DNA of 64,000 nucleotides, taken from contig JAVHJL010000001.1 in the NCBI GenBank assembly GCA_036971715.1, forward strand, positions 3,720,001-3,784,000. The letters run 5' to 3'. Origin of the DNA: Arthrobotrys musiformis. Lineage: Eukaryota > Ascomycota > Orbiliomycetes > Orbiliales > Orbiliaceae. Below are positions 34,367 through 46,346 of this stretch, piece after piece; position 1 is the stretch's first letter; the number at the start of each line of letters is the position of its first letter. The notes beneath the pieces are model-generated. The model made no database searches and was not told the DNA's origin. It worked only from the letters and a program-made list of their open reading frames with translations. The translations under genes and the position numbers were made by a program.

Positions 34367-37300
34367 GTATTTTATCTTACGTAATAAAATAATCAATCGA
34401 ACCTAACAAAAGCCAACCAGCTAGCTCCGAACAAAAGTCTAGATTCAATCACACAGTCACGACATTACCACGGCTATACAGAAACATCCACGTAGTTAAA
34501 TTACGTGCAGCTAAAGAGCCCTGTCGAGAAATGTCTAATTAGAAAGCTGCATTCGTTCAAGACGAGGCCGAGCATTGTAACGTCGGCCGGGTGGTAGTTC
34601 CTAGCTTTGGCACTGACAAGCTTCCGCGGGAGGGGGAGGAAAAAAAAGAAGGCGAACCCCGCATGCGCGGAAGCTGTCAACCCTCGGCGGTCCCATTCTC
34701 ATACCACTTAAGCTGGAAAAAAAAAATCGTATAAAAATAGAATAAAATTAAAATCGGGATAAACCAAAATAAGGGTAAAACATCTACTATGTATACCATA
34801 AAAAGCAAGAAAAAAGAAAGAAAGAAAAGCTTTCGATAAGCTAAGTTCATGTTCACCGCCCGTTCTGTTAACTAAAGTTTTCAACGTTCCAGCCGAACGA
34901 AAAGGGTCCAGGTGTGTGTGGCAGCTTGTGTGGCTGCAGGATCGTGGATTCCCCATGTCCTTTCCCTCCCACCCTAAGCTGCACGACAGCGACAGGGTTA
35001 AGTTAACCGGCTTAAGCGGGCAAGCCTAGCGGGAGAGCATCGTGAACTCATTTTATTCTAGAACGTTAAGTTTTTTTTTTTATATTTTATTTTTTTTGGG
35101 TGGTATGCAGATATGTGTCTGCGGTTGGTCGAATGGGGAAATCGGCAACATCAACACCATGGCCTGACCTCTTCTTCGTCCGACGGTCCATACAGATTGC
35201 ATCCCGACTTTTCCTCCGGCATATCCACCGCCCACCACCCACCACCAATTTAGCAAAGCGAGTCTGAGGAGGGAAAAAAAAAAAGGATAAGGCGGTTGGA
35301 AAGCGACGGCGAGTTCCCTACTACCTTAATCTTCCCATTTCCCTCATAGTCCAATTCACTGAACTGGAATGGGGGGGAACATGCAATGCACCAAAGGAAA
35401 GAGAGAAAAAAGAAACCCTAGCTGCTTTGAGAGAGAGGAAAGGAAAAAAAAAATCTTTTCCGCGTGGCGGGGGAGAAAGGCAGTAAACCGTAGCATTCAC
35501 TCGATATCACTAGCAAAAATCTGCACATCCGCTGACCAGAAATCTCCCCTTCCGCCCCTTCTCCGAATTGGTTATCATGATCATGTGTCCGCGTGAGCCC
35601 AGCTCTCTTGCACCTGGAAGATTGGGAAATAGATCTACAAACGGCCGTTAACAGCTGTTTTTCTGTTCGATAATGGAGTTTCGTAAATTAGCCCCCGGCG
35701 TATTAATCCAACTAAATGGATAGGCCGGACCTATAGAGTTGGGAGCTCGAGTCTCGAACTCGTAAACCCCCTTGTCTAGTCTGTATATGCAATATGCAAG
35801 AGAAGCTTCTTCATGTTCCTTTTCTTTTTGATCTCACACAGACAAGCAATTACTACCGAGAAATAGGTACCTAGGTCTCAGATCCTTTTCACAATTGATC
35901 GACTCTGAATGGACAGGTACCACCCTTGTCCCTCGTCTTCTACCCGAATTGGGGGCCATTAAAGCTCTGAAGGTTATCTATTTCTGGGCCCACCTTGTAC
36001 TTTTTGTCCTTGGAGAGGGAAAAGAAAAAAATAGAAAGGAAGAAAGAGACTTCGGAAGCAAAGTTGACAAAGATGTGCCCTGAGACACAGGAATTCGGCG
36101 AATTCAATAGACTCCACTTTTAAGATTTTTTTTCTCCCCTCTTCACTCTCTTTCCTTTTCGAAAGTGGATAGTGTGGTATTTGATGTGTAGATAGTGATG
36201 TGGTGGTGGTGAGAGAATTGGCTCAAAATAGGCTCTGGGAAAACTGGCAGATGACCTTCCTTCGCTGACCAGCCGAAGGGAAAATTCAGCATTCGGAAAT
36301 GAAGATCTAATTCGAAGCTTCCTAGGTGATTGATGGTTGGAGAAAGAGCTTGCGGATTGTCACAGTGGGTATATCCGGATATCTACCTGGCATACTGGGT
36401 GTTATGCACACAACTGATCTCGAGATCTATAGTCGAGCCCTGTTGCAGTTAGCAGGTGAAAAAACGAGCAGATCATCTTTTTAAATAATAATAAAGATAA
36501 ATTCCAGATGGACAAGATGATACTTGAGAAGAAAAAAAACCAGCCAAATGATAAAGCAGAAAATGTTGCAAGTATTCCGTCGGTTGCCTCGAACATGATG
36601 ACATCAACCAAGCCCTGATCTCACTCACGATGTTATACTATTATGACGACGCAGCCGGGCGGCAGATAACGTTAAAATTGACACAAATCGTCGTGCGTTT
36701 AAGCTACCCGGCCTTCCCTGGCCCTCCCATTGGCTTGTCAGCCAGGCCGTCGCTTTGGGTTCACGATGTTCCTGTTTGTTCATTTGAGCCTCTTCCCGAT
36801 TAAGACACCCCATTACATAACCCCCATACTTCCCCTCAAGCTTGTATTCGAGCCCTTAGCTTAGCTAGCTCTGCGATTGCGATTCGATCGCATCGATTGT
36901 CGTCGAATGATGCCTTGTGGGTGATACGGTAGTCGTGCTAGCCGGTATCGTCGGTGATATGACCATGGATGATATCAGCCATGGCCAAGGCGTCGACGAT
37001 TATCCCTTGAACCAACTGCAGTTCACTGCCAGCCCTGTTCTCTCCCTCTCACCCCGCATTTGCGATCGAACGCGAACGCGAGCCTCGCAGGAGCCGTAGA
37101 TGGGTATTCAATTGACAATATTGATAGCTGTCAGTAGCATACCACCCTTGAAGTACCCCATCTGATAATGCTAAGCTATCGCAAGGCTTCCACGCCAACT
37201 GTCCGTGCGAGAGAAAATTAGAGCATGGACATGCATGTCCATATGCAATATCGGCAGATGCTTTCGCATTCGCATTTGGTCCTCGAAGACCCGACTCGTC

Positions 37301-37646
37301 TCCCTAATTTTCTCGAGCTCGAGCTCTCCCCAAAACTCGGTAGCGTAGCACTGCCTGGACCATCAAATTCGTTAGCAGTCTGGACCAGACGGTAGGCCAG
37401 GGTATGCATAGCAAATGCCGGGGTTCGTTTAGCTCTGCTGGGTGGCATTCCTTTTTCTCGATTTGGGTTTTTCCCTCCCTTCGGTGTTCGGCCACGGCTG
37501 CTACTGTGAGAAACCTAGCTTTCCACCCTCTCACTCCCTCCTCTCTCCACCATATGCGTCTGTGAAGATTTTATTTTTTTTGTTTTTTGGGGATGGGGGG
37601 TGGCAGCGGTGGTTTTGGGGGCGGGCAAAGTTGAGGTAACGTAAAG

Positions 37647-37654
37647 TATATAAG
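37647..37654 (+). promoter_or_regulatory. TATA box of the SDR gene
   Basis: TATATAAG about 310 bp upstream of the ATG at 37963, followed by a long C/A-rich leader. Such a strong TATA and long leader suggest a highly expressed or regulated gene. Confidence 0.5.
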
Positions 37655-37962
37655 ATGGAGGGCGCCCTTCCTCGAACTATAGGAAATATCTACACCAGCC
37701 CAGACACAGCTGTACAGCATCATAGCCAGCATATCACCGAAAAACCTGTTTTCGCAGAACCCATTAAATCATTTTCATCATCCTTCATAACCATTGTCAT
37801 TACCATCATCATCTCTTCAATCGCCGGCTTCACTACTTTTCTCTGTTATTCCACAAATTGTATTTCTCTGTCGCCAATTCACCCCCTCGAGATCGACCAT
37901 CTCTATAACCAAACACCAGACACCCACCACATATCTCTCCTTTAGTCACATCCTCATCCACA

Positions 37963-38931
37963 ATGCCAATGGCCGACGAGATTGTCCAACCAACTTCGGC
38001 TGTCCCAGCTGTTGTTGACACTCAGCCAGTCCAGGACGGCCCAACCGACCTCCCACCAAGACCGCAGATTGTCGCCCCATCCCGCAAAAACACCCACGGC
38101 GTCGTCTCCGGACCCGTCCCCCACATCCTCGATGCCGCGACAGGTCTAACCCCAACCCTCCAAAAATTCCGTCTAGACGGTAAAGTCGCCGTCGTCACCG
38201 GTGGCGCTCGAGGATTAGGTTTCAACATGGCATCGGCCCTCTGCGAATGCGGCGTCAAGGGGATCGCAATTCTCGACATCCTCCAAGAACACGGCGACGA
38301 CGCTATCGCTCTTCTCCACCAGAAGTACGGTGTCGCAGCTGCATTCTACAAGATCGATGTTCGTGATGAGCAAGCTGTTCGTGATGTCATCGCTTCCGTT
38401 GAGATGCATCTCGGATCCGTCGATATCATGCTCTGCTCGGCCGGTATCGCAGATTCGAACATCAAGGCCGAGGAATACCCGCTCGACAAGTTCCGTCGTT
38501 TGATCGATATTAACCTCACCGGCTCCTTCATCTGCGCCCAAGCTGCAGCCAGGGTCATGATCGAACAAGGAAAAGGCGGCAGCATCATCTTCATCGCTTC
38601 GATGTCCGGCCACATTGTCAACTACCCACAACAACAGGCCTGCTACAACGCCTCCAAAGCTGGTGTCATCCAGCTGATGAAGAGTCTTGCCGCCGAGTGG
38701 GCTCAATACGGCATCAGGTGCAACAGTATCTCCCCAGGATACATGGACACCGCATTGAACCGCGTCCCGGCTCTCGACGCCCAAAAGACGATCTGGAAGA
38801 GCAGAACCCCACAGGAGAGACTTGGAAACGTCGACGAGTTGAATAACACCGCCGTTTTCTTGGCCAGCGAGGCGAGTTCGTTCATGACCGGATCCGACTT
38901 GATCATCGATGGTGGATACTGTTGTTGGTAG
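37963..38931 (+). CDS. Short-chain dehydrogenase/reductase, sugar-alcohol (arabinitol/mannitol/sorbose) type
   Basis: A single-exon gene of 322 residues. A 70-residue N-terminal extension precedes the Rossmann fold. Cofactor motif TGGARGLG at residues 79-86; NAG equivalent is CSAG near 158-161; catalytic residues Ser215 (in IASMSGH), Tyr228 and Lys232 (CYNASKAG). The C-terminal half (IRCNSISPGYMDTALNR; ASSFMTGSDLIIDGGY) is typical of fungal polyol dehydrogenases that interconvert ketoses and sugar alcohols with NAD(P)H, such as D-arabinitol dehydrogenase, mannitol dehydrogenase or Sou1-type sorbose reductase. The substrate cannot be fixed from sequence. An upstream ORF beginning near 37655 lies right after the TATA box and is probably outside the transcript. 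Confidence 0.9.
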   Translation: MPMADEIVQPTSAVPAVVDTQPVQDGPTDLPPRPQIVAPSRKNTHGVVSGPVPHILDAATGLTPTLQKFRLDGKVAVVTGGARGLGFNMASALCECGVKGIAILDILQEHGDDAIALLHQKYGVAAAFYKIDVRDEQAVRDVIASVEMHLGSVDIMLCSAGIADSNIKAEEYPLDKFRRLIDINLTGSFICAQAAARVMIEQGKGGSIIFIASMSGHIVNYPQQQACYNASKAGVIQLMKSLAAEWAQYGIRCNSISPGYMDTALNRVPALDAQKTIWKSRTPQERLGNVDELNNTAVFLASEASSFMTGSDLIIDGGYCCW

Positions 38932-40137
38932 ATGGATTGATAGATTGTCTTTCTTTCTTCTCTCCTAGATTTGTTTATCTTAACTGGGAAAAGCGGGAGA
39001 AGGAAGTTTCTTTCCTTGCTTCCAGGGACGTCTATCACGCATAGCAACTATTTGCACGTCGCCATGCTCCCGTTCTTCCCTGCGCTACGCTCTTAGACCG
39101 AGCCTAGTCCCTACTACCATACAACCTAAAAAGACCTCTTCAAAAAAGCTACCAAAGCATTCGTGGGTGGAGTTTTCCTTTTCTTTTCTTTAACACTGTT
39201 TTATTACTATTAAACCTTATGACCTAATCTCCTTTACATTCTAATACTTCTAACGACCAAAAAAATGGAGGGAGAAAAAACTGCAGGGGCGTTTTGAGAT
39301 CCGGGATGGAATTATAAAAAAGAAGCATGTTGTTGTATTCTGTTGTTTTCAGTCTTTTTCAGCCCTTTTTTGCCACTTTTTTTTCATGCTGTAATGGCTT
39401 TTGTTCTACATCGTTTATTCTAAAAATATAACTTAATGAAATGGATAAAAATCCACATGGCAGACATAAGCTTCGATCTTCTTACTATCCTCGTGTTTAG
39501 ATGGGTTTGCGGGTAGTCTCGTGGGGCTTGGCGCCTCGTGTACCAGTCTCACGATACGTATACCTACATAGTTCGCATGGCCCGGGAATATATACCGTAT
39601 AAAGCCATCGAATGGCTCTTCGCGGGTACCTTGCATAAATTATAAAACCCCACACTGATATCTCACAAACCAAATGCTGTTGCCATACTACCCGTACGGA
39701 AAGAGGATAAGGGAATACCACTGGATCTAAAAAACCTTGGAAGTTCAAATTTTCGAATTTTACCCTGCGTAAACCAGGCATAACCATAGAAAATTGTATA
39801 CATGAAAAGAAAAGTGGACAGAAAAAGAGACAAGCTATGGAAAGACAAATATGCTACGAACATAAAGAAAACAGCGTCCCTGACCGTTAGTAACTTTAGA
39901 AGAGAGAGAGAGAAGGAAAGTCGAAACTATAGTAGCGGAACACCCCGGATGGAAAAAAAGGACAATGAAAGTCGGCACGGATATCATAAGGCAATTGGGG
40001 AGTACAAGAGGATTTTTGGAACTAGGGGGTTATCCCATAACCCTTAGAGGACGGTGCTTCCTCTTTCATTTTCTTGATTGCTTTCTTGAAGAGGCGGTTG
40101 TAGGAGGGATGGGTGCGTATACGTCTGTAAAGAAGGC
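38932..40137. other. Convergent intergenic region
   Basis: Lies between the 3' ends of the SDR gene (plus) and the SYLF/SH3 gene (minus). T-rich then A-rich stretches fit the two untranslated 3' ends. No gene seen. Confidence 0.6.
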
Positions 40138-41810
40138 TTAGACCGCCTCAACGTAATTGCTCGGGAAGATGCCTGTCCGATCGCCAATCTTGCCGGTCCA
40201 CCAGTCCTAATTCGCTCAAGTTAGCGGTTAGAGTCTCATTGGGGCGAAAATAGAGTGCATACATTCTTAGAATCGGTTCTCTTGATGATTGTGATGATTT
40301 CACCCTTCTTGAAGCCAAGGTCACCGGGTTGGTCTACCAGCCGTTAGTTTATGCTCCCATAGAAATCTTCGACAGATGTAATGCAGTAACATACCAGCAT
40401 CAAAGGTATAGAGTGCAACCGCCTGGTTAGCACCCAACGTCGACGACCTCGACGGCGCCTTGAAATCAGGCTTGGGAGCCGTCGGTCTCCCCGGTGCAGT
40501 CTGCGAACCCGGCGTCGCCGGAGTATCCGTGTACGTAGAATTAAAATGCTGCCTCTGGAAAGCCTGCTCCCTCGTCAAATTGAACCCATCCAAGTCACCC
40601 TCCCTAGCGGTGCTCCCCCTTCTATTTGGATTCTCATTGTACATCCCACGATCGTAGACTTCGTCTTGCCAGGTCGATGCCCGCGATGGACGACGGTTGG
40701 TAGGGCTATTACGCTCCTCTCCATACGCATGACCACGATTTCCTTCCCAAACATCGTCATCGTGGTTATCATCGTACACGGGGATATCGTTGTACATATC
40801 ATCCGTCCCGTTTCCACCGCGAAACACACGGGAATTGAGCACTCGGTACAGCGCATCGGCTTCCGCAGGTGCAGGTATCGATCCCGCCAACAACGACGAG
40901 GCTTTGCAATTTGTGCCGTAGAACTTCTTATTCGCATCGCGACGTTCGATGATAACAGATCCTTCGAGGGATACACCTGCGAACAGACCCTTCGTCTTAC
41001 TGTAAGAGAATATTCCGGCGACACCCTTCAAACTGGCGGCTCCACCTGCTTCAGCGTTCCTTCCGACCGGACCGGCAGCTATCGAGACGTTGCCACCGAG
41101 AGTTATGCTGCCGGCCGAGGAGAATGTCTTGATAGCGGCATTATCGTTTAGGATCATAACAAAATCGGTCAATTCGGCACCGATTTGGCCACCAAAACCG
41201 GCGCTATTCGGGTAGTGTCACAATCTCATGTTAGCGACGTTCGGTCCCCTTGAAGCTTGTGATTCCCATCCCATCCGGAGGTCGAATGTGTAACGTACCC
41301 AGCTGTGGCGATGGCGCTAGGGGCAGACCATGATCCGTCGGCCAAACGAGCGACAACAAGACCGGAACCAACTCTGCCAGAGAACAGGAAACCGGCTTTC
41401 AGAACGGTAATAACGGCAAGACCCTATAATCCCACCACCATGGGAAAAAATCATTTAGCACATCCGTCCAATCGCACTGATGGTAACGACGGTATAGGGG
41501 ATCCTCGAACCTTTGCGCTCTGCAAGACTGACGGCGGGATAATCTTATCCGGCCCGAACGCCTGTCGCGGGTCGATAAAACTTGCAAGAACACGGCTAGC
41601 TTTGCGACATTCGCCTGGAAGGACGGAAGAAAGAGTATGTTAGAATTTTGGCATTTCTCGTTGTCTGGAATCTAGGGTATCTAGGGTATCTGCGGGGTGT
41701 TTTTCGATGGCGCTGGACCCTTCGAATTCCGGCGGCAGAAGGGAGGTTTTCCATGCAAGGACAAGTGACGTACTGTTCAAGCTAGCTGGGAGTGGGTTGT
41801 TGATGCCCAT
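40138..41810 (-). CDS. SYLF + SH3 domain protein, Ysc84/Lsb3-Lsb4 family
   Basis: Exons 41810-41774, 41614-41511, 41423-41299, 41203-40395, 40333-40263 and 40206-40138 give 404 residues. The N-terminal half is the SYLF (DUF500) lipid- and actin-binding domain: MGINNPLPASL, then KASRVLASFIDP, GLAVITVLKAGFLFSGRVGSGLV, and AGFGGQIGAELTDFVMILN, ending near residue 210. A disordered Ser/Asp/Arg linker follows. The last 60 residues form an SH3 domain (AVALYTFDA...QPGDLGFKKGEIITI...NDWWTGKIGDRTGIFPSNYVEAV). The family acts at cortical actin patches in endocytosis, with the SH3 domain binding Las17/WASP. Five introns lie in conserved-domain regions at both ends while the linker is one exon. It is functionally related to the capping protein at 55.6 kb. 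Confidence 0.95.
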
Positions 41811-42786
41811 GAGGTCGGCTTGTGATGGGTAAACGTAAGAACTAGGTCGTCGGATACGGCGGAGTCGATGGTATTTTGGGAGAACGGGAGGTATTGAGGG
41901 GAAAGAAGTGGCGATGGTTAGTGAGGCTAGTTCCCTTGAAGCTATTCGTGGGTGGTTTAAGTGGGTTTAAGAGAGTAAGAGAAGCTGATCCAATTGCAGA
42001 GCACCCAAGTCCACCAAGGCTGGGTTTTTGGCGATAATTTCTATTATATATTACTAATGATCATGGACCCAACTGCGGCCTCACTCAAATTCGGAGAGTG
42101 AGCATATTATACATATTCTATTCCAGCAGAGAATTCGGATGAAAGTACGGAGCATATTTTTTTCCTATTTTTTTGCGCATTTTGTATGTAGTCAATGTTC
42201 GTGGAGGCTCAGCCACAGGACTGGTTCGGGCCACCCGGATCTTCCGTTTGGGAGTCTCGATTTTGGTCAAGAATGTCTCTGCCTACGCGTAATTGCCTGC
42301 GCTCGAAGAAGGGCTGCGGCAGGGACATCAGCTGACGGCTGCCCCAATGACAAATGGGAACGACACATGTGCGGTCGCATTGGTCGGGTCGCTGTTCGGT
42401 GCGACGACGCCGTTTGCAATTGGAATTTAATCGGGGTACGCCAAGGTAGGGCTTTTATGCAGCTGGCCCGAGTTCAGGGCTGTACTTGCATCCTTCGTAG
42501 CATGACGTTGTATCATATGCATACACATGTCAGTCCTTACGTGAACAACTTGACTAATCGTATCGCCACAGGGTATCATGTTGATTGATTGATTGATTGA
42601 TTGATTTGAGCGGTGGGAAGGCAATGCAGGGATATCATATGTACACTCTAGTATACTCGAAGAGTGGTTGTATATACAGACTCCATGGATCCAAGTGACG
42701 CCCCAGAAGGAAAGAAAGAAGTACTTTATAATACAGAGAAATAAAATAAATACATAAAGAAAAAAATACCTTTCCGCGACGGTAAC
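41811..42786. other. Intergenic with TTGA microsatellite
   Basis: The part next to 41810 is the promoter of the SYLF/SH3 gene. A 149-codon plus-strand frame at 42139-42588 begins with ATG but has Cys-rich, low-similarity content and no splice or promoter support. The 42650-42786 part is probably the 3' flank of the minus-strand gene ending at 42787. Confidence 0.5.
42581..42604. repeat. (TTGA)n microsatellite
   Basis: Six tandem TTGA units in intergenic DNA. Confidence 0.9.
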
Positions 42787-45700
42787 TTAATCTGTATCGA
42801 AGACGCTCAGCTTCCTCTGCTGGATAGCTTCTTCGTCTGCTATACCCATCTCCGCCCTCGCATAGGTCACCTCGTCCAGCCATTCTTGTGGCCATGTACC
42901 GTCGTAAAACCGCTGCCGCATATAATCAGACAGCTGGTTGATAACATCCTGCGGCATCTTTTCGTCCTGACCACCTTTATCAAGATTAATAGGTATGGCT
43001 CCAGAAACCGCTGCCCTCCCTTCATCTGTCCTCGGCAGTTTGAACCCTATTGGTGGTTGCTCCCAATACTTCTTGATTCGCTCCTCAAGTGCCCTCACCT
43101 CCTTCATCTGCATTTTCAGCTTTTTGTTCAGTTCAGCATAAACTTCAAGCTGCTTCGACACATCATGGCCCTCCAGCATCTGCTCCGTCAACTCCCTCTT
43201 CATCTTATTTCTCTTCCTCAAATTCCTCTGCCACCACTTTTGCATCAAACTCCTTGTTCGTCGAATCCTCGTGCCCAAAGACCACTGCGGGAAATCTGTT
43301 GCCGCAAGCTGTTTCATATACCAATACGCATGTCGTCTGGCGACCTGGGACTGTCCACGGGATGACAACCTTGCGACCCCTGCAATAGTAATCTCAATAG
43401 CTCGCTTCTGAGGGTACATCTCCCAAACTAGGGCCATTCCATGCATTGCTGTGTACGCCCCGATAGGATCATTGGCTTGCCAGAAACATCGAAGTATGTA
43501 GTTATAAGTATCTTGAGTCGGTGCCACGGAATTGCTAAGCATGGCCATGTCGTGGAAGAGCTTTCGAGGTGTCGGGAGCTTTGAAACGTTCTCTTCGTGT
43601 TTCAACGCCCGGAGGAGGGAAACCCAGAGGATCCTGTATTGTGCGGAGTTTGGTGTCATATTGAATCCCTCGGGGTCTGCGAACAGAGCTTGGGTTTTGA
43701 ATAGCTTTTCGTAGGCCTTTTGGTTTGAAAGCATGATGAGCATGGGGTTCGTGAGTGCGGCGTTGGGGATCATTTTGGCTTTGTGGAACAAGTCAAGGGC
43801 TGAGGTTGCCTTGACGATGTTATTGCTCTTTGTGGTTCGTCTGAGAAGCAGACCAAATGTTGCTGGATCTGCTGGTGGGACTAAATCATAATCGTTGATC
43901 AAGTCCGCAAATATTGTTTCAGCAAGTTCGGTGAGTGGTTTCGGCCGCATTTCGTTCACAACAGGAAGTTGGGTATCCGGACGTTGTTCGAATCTCGCAA
44001 GTGTCTCTTCTATACCGTCGGGTAACTTGACCAACATTTGAGGTATAACCTGCCTTTCTCTCGCACCGTTTCCATCCCGCAGGTCGAGTTCCGTGGGCTC
44101 CTTTGGTTGGAACTCAGGTTCGTGAAGAACTTGCTCGAAGGTTGCATTTTGCTGATACATAGGCTCCAAGAGCCGCCTGATCATCCTGGCCGCTAGGGTC
44201 TCCAACATGCCAACTTTTCCATGTTCGTCAAGAAGCATGATGAACAGGTTGTAAGTCGTCGTATCCATACGCAATCCCAAAGTCTGCATTGACCTCGCAA
44301 CCCTGAGGGCAGGCTCGATCCGATTCCGTCGAATGAGATTGCGCATCCAGTTACCCATTATAACCCTAGTTTTCTCTTTTACTGGCATGAGTCTTAGGGC
44401 GGACACCGTGAGGTATCTCAGCTCTGCCTCATCGACAGTCGGGTCGTTCTGGGCGTTTATGGCAGCGACCCTGAACTTGTAATCCCAGTACATGGCAGTT
44501 GCTTGGTCGTCGATGAGATCGGGATGGACTGTTACTGCATGCTCGTATACCGTTATAGCGTCCCTGAAGAACCCTGCCTCAAGGAAGGAGAGTGCTACTC
44601 GCAGGTACTCCTTCGGTTGGATATCCGAGCAGTATTTGACCATCATGTTATATAGATTGAGAGCTTCTTTGTTGTACCGGCTTTCCTTCGCTTTGAGGTT
44701 TTGCGCCCCGGCTGACTCTGCAAGGGTATGGTAGCAGACAATCGTCGGGATGAAAAGCTTAGGAATCGCCTTCCCATGGCGGGCGACTACTTGGTCTATA
44801 ATCCGTCTTGATGCCTCCGGTTGGTTTTCTGTGGCGTGGAGCCTGGTTCCGATAGTATACCATACCATCGAGGGTTTGTTGTCCAGGCCCAGCTGCCAGA
44901 TCTGGAACGCCTTGTCGCGCTGTCCGTGCCAGAACAAAGCTTCGATATATGCAATCCACTGCTCTTCCGTCAATTCCGCACCAACATAGCACATAAGGTC
45001 GCCCAACCAAACTTTCTTCGGCGAAGGAATAGGTTCCTTCTCCAATGCCCATAGCCTAGCCCACGCGTGCTCGTTGAACAGCTTCGCCAGATGTGGTTTC
45101 ATATACATAATGCGGAACAACCTCCAACACTGCTTGTATGTGAAAGCGCAAGGATGTGCCTTTGCCATCTGCAGCCTCATAAAGAACTTTTTGAGAAGGT
45201 CTTTCTCGGCCTGCGGGAGGGCCTCTACTTCGGCGTCCAACTCATGGTGTTCCAGTGGGTCGATTTCGTGTAGAGGTTTCAAGAACCCTGTTTTCATCAT
45301 ATCGTCCAACTTGTCGTTTGGAAGGTACACCGTCTTATACGCCGGCTCCTCATCCGGATCCTGTTCGAACGGATCGATGTCTTCGTCAACGTCATCGTAG
45401 GGACCAACGACATTCTCATCCTGCTTCTTCGAAATTTCCTGGTCGACTTCGTTTAGGATCTTCCGCATGTGTCGAGAATTTCCTCCCATACGCCCAAATA
45501 ACTCCGCCATCTGTTGGTTGCCATCCTGGCCAAAGAAAGGTACATCGTCGTCCTTTTCTTTCCGTTTCGCTCGAGGGAGCGAGGTCGAAATGTGCCGTGT
45601 CGAATTTAGCAGCTTAGGTAGAACGGAGGCGACTCTCGTCCTTTCCAACCGAATGGTGTTACCAGTGACATTCTGTGAAAGCACAGACGATATCACATCT

Positions 45701-45813
45701 CTCGAAGATATCGGCCGTGCTTGGACAGAGCCCGATGACCAGGCCCTGCTAGTGTAGGTTATAGCATTTGGGGTGAAGCGTCGGCCCCCACGGTATGCTG
45801 ATCGGGTAAGCAT
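42787..45813 (-). CDS. Mitochondrial PPR/TPR-like helical-repeat protein
   Basis: One exon, 1008 residues from the first ATG of the frame at 45813; the open frame continues upstream without an ATG. The N-terminus MLTRSAYRGGRRFTPNAI...SRAWSSGSVQARPISSR is basic and Ser-rich with few acids, a probable mitochondrial presequence. A short acidic linker (DDVDEDIDPFEQDPDEE) precedes about 750 residues of alpha-helical repeats, for example YLRVALSFLEAGFFRDAITV (a TPR/PPR-like pair) and IEPALRVARSMQTLGLRMDT, followed by TYNLFIMLL (PPR signature). The C-terminus has a Lys/Arg-rich coiled-coil stretch. It likely binds mitochondrial RNA or assembles a mitochondrial complex; I cannot name the orthologue. 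It is divergently arranged with PHO8. Confidence 0.88.
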   Translation of the reverse strand: MLTRSAYRGGRRFTPNAITYTSRAWSSGSVQARPISSRDVISSVLSQNVTGNTIRLERTRVASVLPKLLNSTRHISTSLPRAKRKEKDDDVPFFGQDGNQQMAELFGRMGGNSRHMRKILNEVDQEISKKQDENVVGPYDDVDEDIDPFEQDPDEEPAYKTVYLPNDKLDDMMKTGFLKPLHEIDPLEHHELDAEVEALPQAEKDLLKKFFMRLQMAKAHPCAFTYKQCWRLFRIMYMKPHLAKLFNEHAWARLWALEKEPIPSPKKVWLGDLMCYVGAELTEEQWIAYIEALFWHGQRDKAFQIWQLGLDNKPSMVWYTIGTRLHATENQPEASRRIIDQVVARHGKAIPKLFIPTIVCYHTLAESAGAQNLKAKESRYNKEALNLYNMMVKYCSDIQPKEYLRVALSFLEAGFFRDAITVYEHAVTVHPDLIDDQATAMYWDYKFRVAAINAQNDPTVDEAELRYLTVSALRLMPVKEKTRVIMGNWMRNLIRRNRIEPALRVARSMQTLGLRMDTTTYNLFIMLLDEHGKVGMLETLAARMIRRLLEPMYQQNATFEQVLHEPEFQPKEPTELDLRDGNGARERQVIPQMLVKLPDGIEETLARFEQRPDTQLPVVNEMRPKPLTELAETIFADLINDYDLVPPADPATFGLLLRRTTKSNNIVKATSALDLFHKAKMIPNAALTNPMLIMLSNQKAYEKLFKTQALFADPEGFNMTPNSAQYRILWVSLLRALKHEENVSKLPTPRKLFHDMAMLSNSVAPTQDTYNYILRCFWQANDPIGAYTAMHGMALVWEMYPQKRAIEITIAGVARLSSRGQSQVARRHAYWYMKQLAATDFPQWSLGTRIRRTRSLMQKWWQRNLRKRNKMKRELTEQMLEGHDVSKQLEVYAELNKKLKMQMKEVRALEERIKKYWEQPPIGFKLPRTDEGRAAVSGAIPINLDKGGQDEKMPQDVINQLSDYMRQRFYDGTWPQEWLDEVTYARAEMGIADEEAIQQRKLSVFDTD

Positions 45814-46346
45814 ACACACTCGAGTTCCGTCGAAGCTACGATCCCAGCGAGGAAAGGAAATCTCCGCTATGGATCCCGAATTTGATGATGTCGCCTGATC
45901 AAAAAGGAAAATGCATGAAGCAAAGAATCGAATCTCGAATCGCAAAAAATTTGAGAACCACCATGCACCTAACCAAAAAGATCCTGGTCGCCTGTTGCAG
46001 GTTTAGTCAGCGACACCACCAAACCCCAGGCCAGCCTTGGCTCGCCACGCTACAAGCAGCCGAAATTGCATCCAATCCAGATGACCTGCGTCACATTCCC
46101 TTTCTGTCCTGTCGAGGAGATTGTGCTGGCAGGCTTTCTTTAATTCTCGTCCTGCAGCTTCCCCGGATCCTAATCCTTCATTATCGTGGTTATCTTCGGA
46201 CGACCTTCCTTCCTTCCTTCTTTTCTTTCTGCTTTTCTTTTACACTATAGACGGTTGACACGCTAGTTTGGAAATATCCGTTCAAAACGGTTTTCGCGAC
46301 GTGAAAGTACCCCTTTCATCGGCTCTGGTCGACGACATCCACCATC
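45814..46346. other. Divergent promoter region (helical-repeat gene / PHO8)
   Basis: 533 bp between two divergent start codons. The 46190-46250 part is a T/C-rich tract that may be the pyrimidine-rich core of the plus-strand promoter. No gene seen. Confidence 0.55.

Noticed and set aside
37655..37945. Upstream ORF (96 codons) before the SDR gene
   Set aside because: Its ATG lies immediately after the TATA box, so it is probably upstream of the transcription start.
38215..38784. 189-codon antisense ORF inside the SDR gene
   Set aside because: Mirror of a strongly supported coding exon; codon-bias shadow.
42139..42588. 149-codon plus-strand ORF with an ATG and several Cys
   Set aside because: No family features, no clear promoter or signal cleavage pattern, runs into a TTGA microsatellite; probably chance.
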